NCBI GenBank assembly: GCA_018695965.1
Contig: JABHQB010000157.1
Coordinates: 1 to 19,437, forward strand
Direction: 5' to 3'
Length of the DNA: 19,437 nt
From: Flavobacteriales bacterium
Lineage (GTDB): Bacteria > Bacteroidota > Bacteroidia > Flavobacteriales > BACL11
The notes under the pieces are model-generated. The model had not been told where the DNA came from, ran no database searches, and saw only the letters and a program-made list of their open reading frames with translations. Numbering within the stretch: position 1 is the stretch's first letter; every line of letters begins with the position of its first letter. A program made the position numbers and the translations under genes. Positions 15,001 through 19,437 of the stretch are shown in pieces.

Positions 15001-16317
15001 CTATCCTCCAAAATCATCAAAACGGACATTCTCATCAGGTATACCCCAGTCTTCTGCCAATTTTATTACAGATTGATTCATCATAGGTGGTCCACAGAAG
15101 TACAATTCAATATCTTCAGGATTTTCATGATTAACTAAGTACTGATCAATAACTGCATTATGAACAAAACCTACAAATCCATCTCCATTAGGGTCATTAA
15201 TATCTTTCTTTTCTATCCAATTATCACTCTCTTGAGCGTCTGAAAGAACTAAATAAAATTTAAAGTTTGAAAATTCTCTTTCTAAAGAACGAAAATGCTC
15301 AATATAGAAAAGTTCAGCTCTAGATCTTCCTCCATACCAATAGGAAACTTTTCTTCCTGTTTTTAAGGTTCTAAAGAGTTCATACAGATGAGATCTCATA
15401 GGAGCCATTCCAGCTCCACCTCCAATATATAGCATTTCAGCATCTGAATGATTTATAAAGAATTCTCCATATGGACCTGAAATAGTTACCTTATCTCCTG
15501 GTTTTCTTCCAAAAATATAAGAAGAAGCAACTCCAGGATTAATATCAGACCATCCATTTCTATCACTATTTGGAGGAGGAGCTGCAACCCTAACATTCAA
15601 CATGATTTTTCTTCCTTCAGCAGGATAAGAAGCCATAGAATATGCTCTTACAACATCCTCATCATTCTTCATTACTAAGTTACGCATAGCAAAGTTTCCT
15701 TCTGCCCAATCCTTGTCAAACTTATTTGGTTCTCCTGGATGATCCTCAGGATGTGCTGTAATATCCATTTCATCAAACGGCACCTCACAATCAGGAATTT
15801 CAATTTGAATATATCCCCCTGCCTCATAAGGCATATCTTCTGGAACTTCTACAATAAATTCCTTAATATAAGTAGCTACATTATAATTTGAAACTACTGT
15901 CGCTTCCCATTTTTTTACGCCAAATATTTCTTCCGGAATATGAATATCCATATCCTCTCTAACTTTTACTTGACAACTTAATCTATAGTTTTCTGATATT
16001 TCTTTCCTTGAAAAATGAGGAGATTCAGTAGGTAAAATACCACCGCCACCTTCATTAACCTGACACGTACATTGAATACAAGTACCTCCACCACCACAAG
16101 CTGATGGTAAAAATATTCCATTACTACTTAAAGTAGAGAGCAATGTGCTTCCTCCATCTACAATTATTTCTTTTTCCCCATTTATTTTAATGGTAATTTT
16201 ACCTGATGGAGAAAGCTTGGTTTTAACATAAAGCAGTATTCCTACCAAGAAAAGAACTACTAATAAGAATACTACTATACTACTTACTATTGTTATTGAT
16301 GTGTCTAATAATATCAT
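15001..16317 (-). CDS. nqrF: Na+-translocating NADH:quinone reductase subunit F
   Basis: Electron-entry subunit of Na+-NQR: takes hydride from NADH on FAD and passes electrons through a [2Fe-2S] cluster. An N-terminal membrane anchor (~8-31) is followed by a plant-type ferredoxin domain with cluster cysteines C74, C80, C83 and C115 (C-x5-C-x2-C...C). The ferredoxin-reductase domain has the flavin motif RAYSMASYP (224-232), the nucleotide-binding GGGAGMAPMRSH (299-310) and YFCGPPMMN (406-414). The C-terminus FDDFGG is typical. Length 438, slightly above the usual ~410-430. Last gene visible in the nqr operon, seven bases after nqrE. No terminator fits in the 14 bases before the convergent lipoprotein gene. 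Confidence 0.97.
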   Translation of the reverse strand: MILLDTSITIVSSIVVFLLVVLFLVGILLYVKTKLSPSGKITIKINGEKEIIVDGGSTLLSTLSSNGIFLPSACGGGGTCIQCTCQVNEGGGGILPTESPHFSRKEISENYRLSCQVKVREDMDIHIPEEIFGVKKWEATVVSNYNVATYIKEFIVEVPEDMPYEAGGYIQIEIPDCEVPFDEMDITAHPEDHPGEPNKFDKDWAEGNFAMRNLVMKNDEDVVRAYSMASYPAEGRKIMLNVRVAAPPPNSDRNGWSDINPGVASSYIFGRKPGDKVTISGPYGEFFINHSDAEMLYIGGGAGMAPMRSHLYELFRTLKTGRKVSYWYGGRSRAELFYIEHFRSLEREFSNFKFYLVLSDAQESDNWIEKKDINDPNGDGFVGFVHNAVIDQYLVNHENPEDIELYFCGPPMMNQSVIKLAEDWGIPDENVRFDDFGG

Positions 16318-16324
16318 CTTAAAT

Positions 16325-17011
16325 CTACTCTCTTTCGTTAGTAATTTTATCTTCTACTTGCTCAATTATTTCTGATGTGTCAGATTGATTATTATCCAGC
16401 TTAATCCCCATAAAACTCATAAAAGCAATTCCCATCAATCCTGTAATAATAAATGTAATACCTAAACCTCTTAGAGCGGGAGGAACATTTGAATATCTTA
16501 TCTTCTCTCTTATAGCTGCAATACCAACAATAGCTAAGAACCAACCTACACCAGATCCAAGTCCAAATACAGTTGCTTCAGTAATCGTAGCGTAATCATT
16601 CTCTTTCATGAATAAAGAAGCTCCTAAAATTGCACAATTCACCGCAATAAGTGGAAGAAAGATACCTAAAGAACTATATAATGTTGGAGAAAATTTCTCA
16701 ACAATCATTTCAACTAATTGAACCATAGAAGCGATAACAGCAATAAACATAATAAAGGAAAGAAAAGATAAATCTATATTCTTAAATTCTTCTCCTATCC
16801 ATATTAAAGCTCCCTCCTTAAGAACATAGTTCTCAAGTAAATAATTTACTGGAACTGTAATTCCTAACACAAAGACCACAGCTAATCCTAAACCAATAGA
16901 TGTTTTTACTGTTTTTGATACTGCTAAATAGGAACACATTCCTAAAAAGTAGGCAAAGACCATATTATCAATAAATATGGACTTAATAAATATATTTGCT
17001 AAATCTTGCAT
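16325..17011 (-). CDS. nqrE: Na+-translocating NADH:quinone reductase subunit E
   Basis: Six-helix inner-membrane subunit of Na+-NQR, paired in inverted topology with NqrD. Cys26 (LGMCSYLAVS) and Cys125 (AVNCAILGAS) are the positions that, with the two NqrD cysteines, hold the iron centre between the subunits. Other landmarks are FIDNMVFAYFLG at the N-terminus and REKIRYSNVP in the last loop. At 228 residues it is longer than the ~198-202 of gammaproteobacterial NqrE; the excess is a polar, acidic tail from about residue 207. Four bases separate it from nqrD and seven from nqrF. Confidence 0.97.
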   Translation of the reverse strand: MQDLANIFIKSIFIDNMVFAYFLGMCSYLAVSKTVKTSIGLGLAVVFVLGITVPVNYLLENYVLKEGALIWIGEEFKNIDLSFLSFIMFIAVIASMVQLVEMIVEKFSPTLYSSLGIFLPLIAVNCAILGASLFMKENDYATITEATVFGLGSGVGWFLAIVGIAAIREKIRYSNVPPALRGLGITFIITGLMGIAFMSFMGIKLDNNQSDTSEIIEQVEDKITNERE

Positions 17012-17015
17012 AATT

Positions 17016-17669
17016 TTATTTAGATTCTACTAAACTTTTATTCTTAACTCTTTGAATCCATATAATAATACCAACTGTAATAAGCGCCATTGGAGGTAAT
17101 ATCATCATTCCATTATTTGCATAAAAACCTCCATTCTCAATATACCAAGATAAAGGAATAATCTGAATTTCAAATAAAGTTCCTGACCCTAATAGTTCTC
17201 TAAAAAAAGCAACCGCTATCAAAATCCAAGCATAACCAAATGAATTTCCAATTCCATCCAAAAATGATTTCCAAGGACCATTAGCCATTCCAAAAGCTTC
17301 TAATCTTCCCATGATAATACAATTGGTAATAATAAGTCCGACAAAAACAGACAGTTCCTTACTAACATCATAAACATAAGCTTTCAATATCTGATCAACT
17401 AAAATAACCAAAGTAGCTATCACAACTAATTGTACAATAATTCTGATTCTTGAGGGGATTAACTTCCTCATTAAGGAAATCACAACATTAGCAACAGAAA
17501 GAACAACTAATACAGATATAGCCATAACAATAGCTGGCTTTAATTGTACAGTAATAGCCAGTGCAGAACATATACCTAATACTTGAACGGTTACTGGATT
17601 GTCACTATCCAATGGATCAGTAATAAGTTTCTTGTTTTTCTTTGAGAATAACGTTTCTTTTTTACTCAT
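17016..17669 (-). CDS. nqrD: Na+-translocating NADH:quinone reductase subunit D
   Basis: Six-helix inner-membrane subunit of Na+-NQR. Cys34 (LGICSALAIT) and Cys117 (ITNCIIMGR) are the iron-centre ligands shared with NqrE. GRLEAFGMAN (121-130) and FFRELLGSGTL are family signatures. The 217 residues are close to the normal ~210; a lysine-rich N-terminal tail (~1-17) precedes the NPVTVQVLGICSALA start of the conserved region. It begins two bases after nqrC, so the genes are transcribed together. Confidence 0.97.
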   Translation of the reverse strand: MSKKETLFSKKNKKLITDPLDSDNPVTVQVLGICSALAITVQLKPAIVMAISVLVVLSVANVVISLMRKLIPSRIRIIVQLVVIATLVILVDQILKAYVYDVSKELSVFVGLIITNCIIMGRLEAFGMANGPWKSFLDGIGNSFGYAWILIAVAFFRELLGSGTLFEIQIIPLSWYIENGGFYANNGMMILPPMALITVGIIIWIQRVKNKSLVESK

Positions 17670-17671
17670 AA

Positions 17672-18460
17672 TTAATCTACTATTCTTTTACCTATATTTG
17701 ATATAGTATCTCTTTTCTCATCTATATTTACTGCTTGCATAGCAGCACTCACTTCTTTTTCTTCTTTATTATCTTCCATTAATCTAAAATAAGGAAGATA
17801 TCTTTTTAACCTTTCATTTAACATATCTGTAACTCCATCAGAGGTAATTGTACCACCAGAAATACCATCAACTTTATGAATATCTCCATTTGCACCACCC
17901 TTTTGAACTAAAATAGAAACAAACTCTCCTTCTTCTAGAATAGTTTTACCTTTAAAAGGATCCTGAAAAAATGATTTATTAATTTCTGCTCCTAGCCCTG
18001 GAGTTTCTCCTTTATGATCAAATACAGCTGCAAATACCGTATTGAAATCATCATTAAATGAAATAAAACCACAAATAGGTCCCCATAAACCCTTTCCTCT
18101 TAATGGAATAATATACTTTAATTCATCATCAACCTCTGCTATATATAATGGTAATTTCTGTTCAGAAATATCCTTTTTTATCTCCTTAGATAGATCTACA
18201 TCAAACGCACTCCCTTCTTGTGTTTCCCCAAGATGATTTAAAACAAGTTGATCTATTATATAATTGTCATATTCTATTGCAGCTGAATCTCTAATAATAT
18301 CAACACCTACAGACTTCAAAATATTCTGTTTCTTTTCTAACTCAACATTACTATCTTGAGCATCTTTCAAAATTATTGATGTTCCAGATAGAATAACAGC
18401 TACAACTATTACCATAATAGCCGCAAAACCGAAAGTATAACTATTTTTATTTACATCCAT
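17672..18460 (-). CDS. nqrC: Na+-translocating NADH:quinone reductase subunit C
   Basis: Periplasmic flavin-carrying subunit of Na+-NQR, anchored by one N-terminal helix (~11-32). Landmarks are RGKGLWGPICG (121-131) and GETPGLGAEI (151-160). The covalent FMN site is DGISGGTITSDGV (198-210), with the acceptor expected to be Thr204 (bases 17849-17851); the usual signature is SGAT, so the third position is Gly instead of Ala. The flavin would be attached by ApbE, not encoded here. The 262 residues include a charged tail after YLPYF (221-225) of about 35 residues. Three bases separate it from nqrB. Confidence 0.96.
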   Translation of the reverse strand: MDVNKNSYTFGFAAIMVIVVAVILSGTSIILKDAQDSNVELEKKQNILKSVGVDIIRDSAAIEYDNYIIDQLVLNHLGETQEGSAFDVDLSKEIKKDISEQKLPLYIAEVDDELKYIIPLRGKGLWGPICGFISFNDDFNTVFAAVFDHKGETPGLGAEINKSFFQDPFKGKTILEEGEFVSILVQKGGANGDIHKVDGISGGTITSDGVTDMLNERLKRYLPYFRLMEDNKEEKEVSAAMQAVNIDEKRDTISNIGKRIVD

Positions 18461-18463
18461 AAT

Positions 18464-19437
18464 TTATCCCTTTGCTCTTTTAAGTCTTCTTTTAATATTT
18501 CCTTCTATTACATAATGATCGACAAGTGGAGCAAATACATTCATTAATAAAATTGCTAGCATCATTCCTTCTGGATAAGCTGGGTTAAATACCCTGATTA
18601 GTACTGCAAAAATTCCTATTAGGAATCCAACAATAATTTTACCTTTATTAGTTCCGGATGCGGTTACAGGATCTGTAGCCATAAAGACTGCTCCAAAAGC
18701 AAATCCTCCTAATATTAAATGTTCATACGCAGGGAGATTCATGAAATCTGTAGCTCCCCACATGTTAAATAATAGTCCCATAATATATCCTCCAGCAAAT
18801 ACTGAAAGCATTGTTCTCCATGAACCAATTCCTGTAATCAATAAAATTGCAGCTCCAATTAAAATTGCAATAGTTGAAGTTTCAGAACAAGAACCAGAAA
18901 TATATCCAAATAAAGAATCTGATAATTCTGGCAATCTATCTTGAATTTCTACTATCTTTTTGTCTATACCTTGAATAATATTAGCTGATTTATCTTCAAC
19001 GATAGCTTTAGCAAGCTTTGCTTTTTCTACAGATAAGGAATAATAGTCCGCTAATGGAGTAGCTCCAGAAAAAGAATCTACAGTTGAATCACCACCTATA
19101 TACGTCCAAACTTTATCTCCAGACATCCAAGAAGGGTACGCGAAGAACAGAAACGCTCTAGCTGTAAGTGCAGGGTTTAGGATGTTCATTCCAGTACCTC
19201 CAAAAACTTCTTTACCAATAACAACAGCAAAAATAACAGATACAGCAAGCATCCAAAGAGGTACATTAATTGGCATAATCATAGGGATCAACAAACCTGT
19301 AACTAGATAACCTTCATTGACTTGATGCCCTCGAAAACTAGCAAAAGCAAATTCAATTCCTAAGCCTACACCATAAGAAACTAAAATCATAGGTAACATC
19401 TTCCAGAAACCAAACATAAAAGAATCTAACAAAGGTG
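18464..19437 (-). CDS. nqrB: Na+-translocating NADH:quinone reductase subunit B, 5' end outside window
   Basis: Large inner-membrane subunit of Na+-NQR, thought to form the sodium path and the quinone site. The frame is open to the right edge, so the TTG at 19432 is internal and roughly the first 70-90 residues of a ~410-residue protein are missing. Visible landmarks are NEGYLVTGLLIPMIMP, VFGGTGMNILNPALTARAF, and SGATPLA, whose Thr (bases 19058-19060) is the covalent FMN site. MATDPVTAS lies near 18667-18695 and PEGMMLAILLMN near the C-terminus. A polar insert of ~45 residues after SGATPLA lies before GYISGSCSE. nqrA is expected just upstream, beyond the window. Confidence 0.96.
   Translation of the reverse strand, partial: PLLDSFMFGFWKMLPMILVSYGVGLGIEFAFASFRGHQVNEGYLVTGLLIPMIMPINVPLWMLAVSVIFAVVIGKEVFGGTGMNILNPALTARAFLFFAYPSWMSGDKVWTYIGGDSTVDSFSGATPLADYYSLSVEKAKLAKAIVEDKSANIIQGIDKKIVEIQDRLPELSDSLFGYISGSCSETSTIAILIGAAILLITGIGSWRTMLSVFAGGYIMGLLFNMWGATDFMNLPAYEHLILGGFAFGAVFMATDPVTASGTNKGKIIVGFLIGIFAVLIRVFNPAYPEGMMLAILLMNVFAPLVDHYVIEGNIKRRLKRAKG

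Noticed and set aside
19430..19432. TTG as the start of nqrB
   Set aside because: The frame continues to the edge and the protein would lack the usual N-terminal part; it is an internal leucine codon.
15001..19437. Rnf complex instead of Na+-NQR
   Set aside because: Subunit F has the ferredoxin plus FAD/NADH reductase architecture, and there is no polyferredoxin RnfB or RnfC in order; gene order matches nqrBCDEF.

Overview
The window is a gene-dense, AT-rich stretch of chromosome, almost certainly from a member of the Bacteroidota, most likely the order Flavobacteriales. Four things point there. Every gene set back from its upstream neighbour has a TAnnTTTG element, the Bacteroidota -7 promoter signature. 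I saw no convincing Shine-Dalgarno sequence before the starts I checked. The families are typical of the group: a BatA-domain protein paired with a dihydroorotase-like protein, a CBM9/DUF5916 outer-membrane protein, an Uup-type ABC-F protein and Na+-NQR. Coding style is uniform. I see no insertion sequence, phage gene, tRNA, rRNA or CRISPR array, and no gene-free stretch over 100 bases.

Layout. Bases 1-3380 (+): the 3' part of an LptF/LptG-type lipopolysaccharide export permease, then ribBA (riboflavin) and tsaD (tRNA t6A), the last two overlapping. Bases 3457-4647 (-): sucC (TCA cycle), convergent with tsaD, with two hairpins between them. Bases 4741-11116 (+): two coupled gene pairs, an outer-membrane CBM9/DUF5916 protein with a LolD-like ATPase, and a BatA/VWA-like membrane protein with a dihydroorotase homologue that has lost most of its metal ligands. 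Bases 11106-13791 (-): an Uup-like ABC-F ATPase followed by an alpha/beta hydrolase. Bases 13883-14986 (+): a PD40/TolB-type propeller lipoprotein. Bases 15001-19437 (-): nqrF, nqrE, nqrD, nqrC and the 3' part of nqrB, an operon read in the order B-C-D-E-F that enters from beyond the right edge.

How the genes work together. The nqr operon encodes the sodium-pumping NADH:quinone oxidoreductase, so the cell probably has a sodium-based bioenergetic component, common in marine flavobacteria. SucC feeds the same respiratory metabolism. Much of the rest serves the envelope: LptF/G, the beta-barrel protein, LolD and the BatA-type protein.

I do not find a clearly new multi-gene system. The points most worth a second look are: the metal-ligand-stripped dihydroorotase coupled to the BatA protein; an extended -7 motif (TAnnTTTG followed by pyrimidine-A) at six of six promoter gaps, two of them so close to the start codon that the mRNA may be leaderless; a ten-residue peptide repeated exactly in the outer-membrane protein but with synonymous DNA changes; a LolD-like ATPase with no permease beside it; and an SGGT rather than SGAT flavin site in NqrC.
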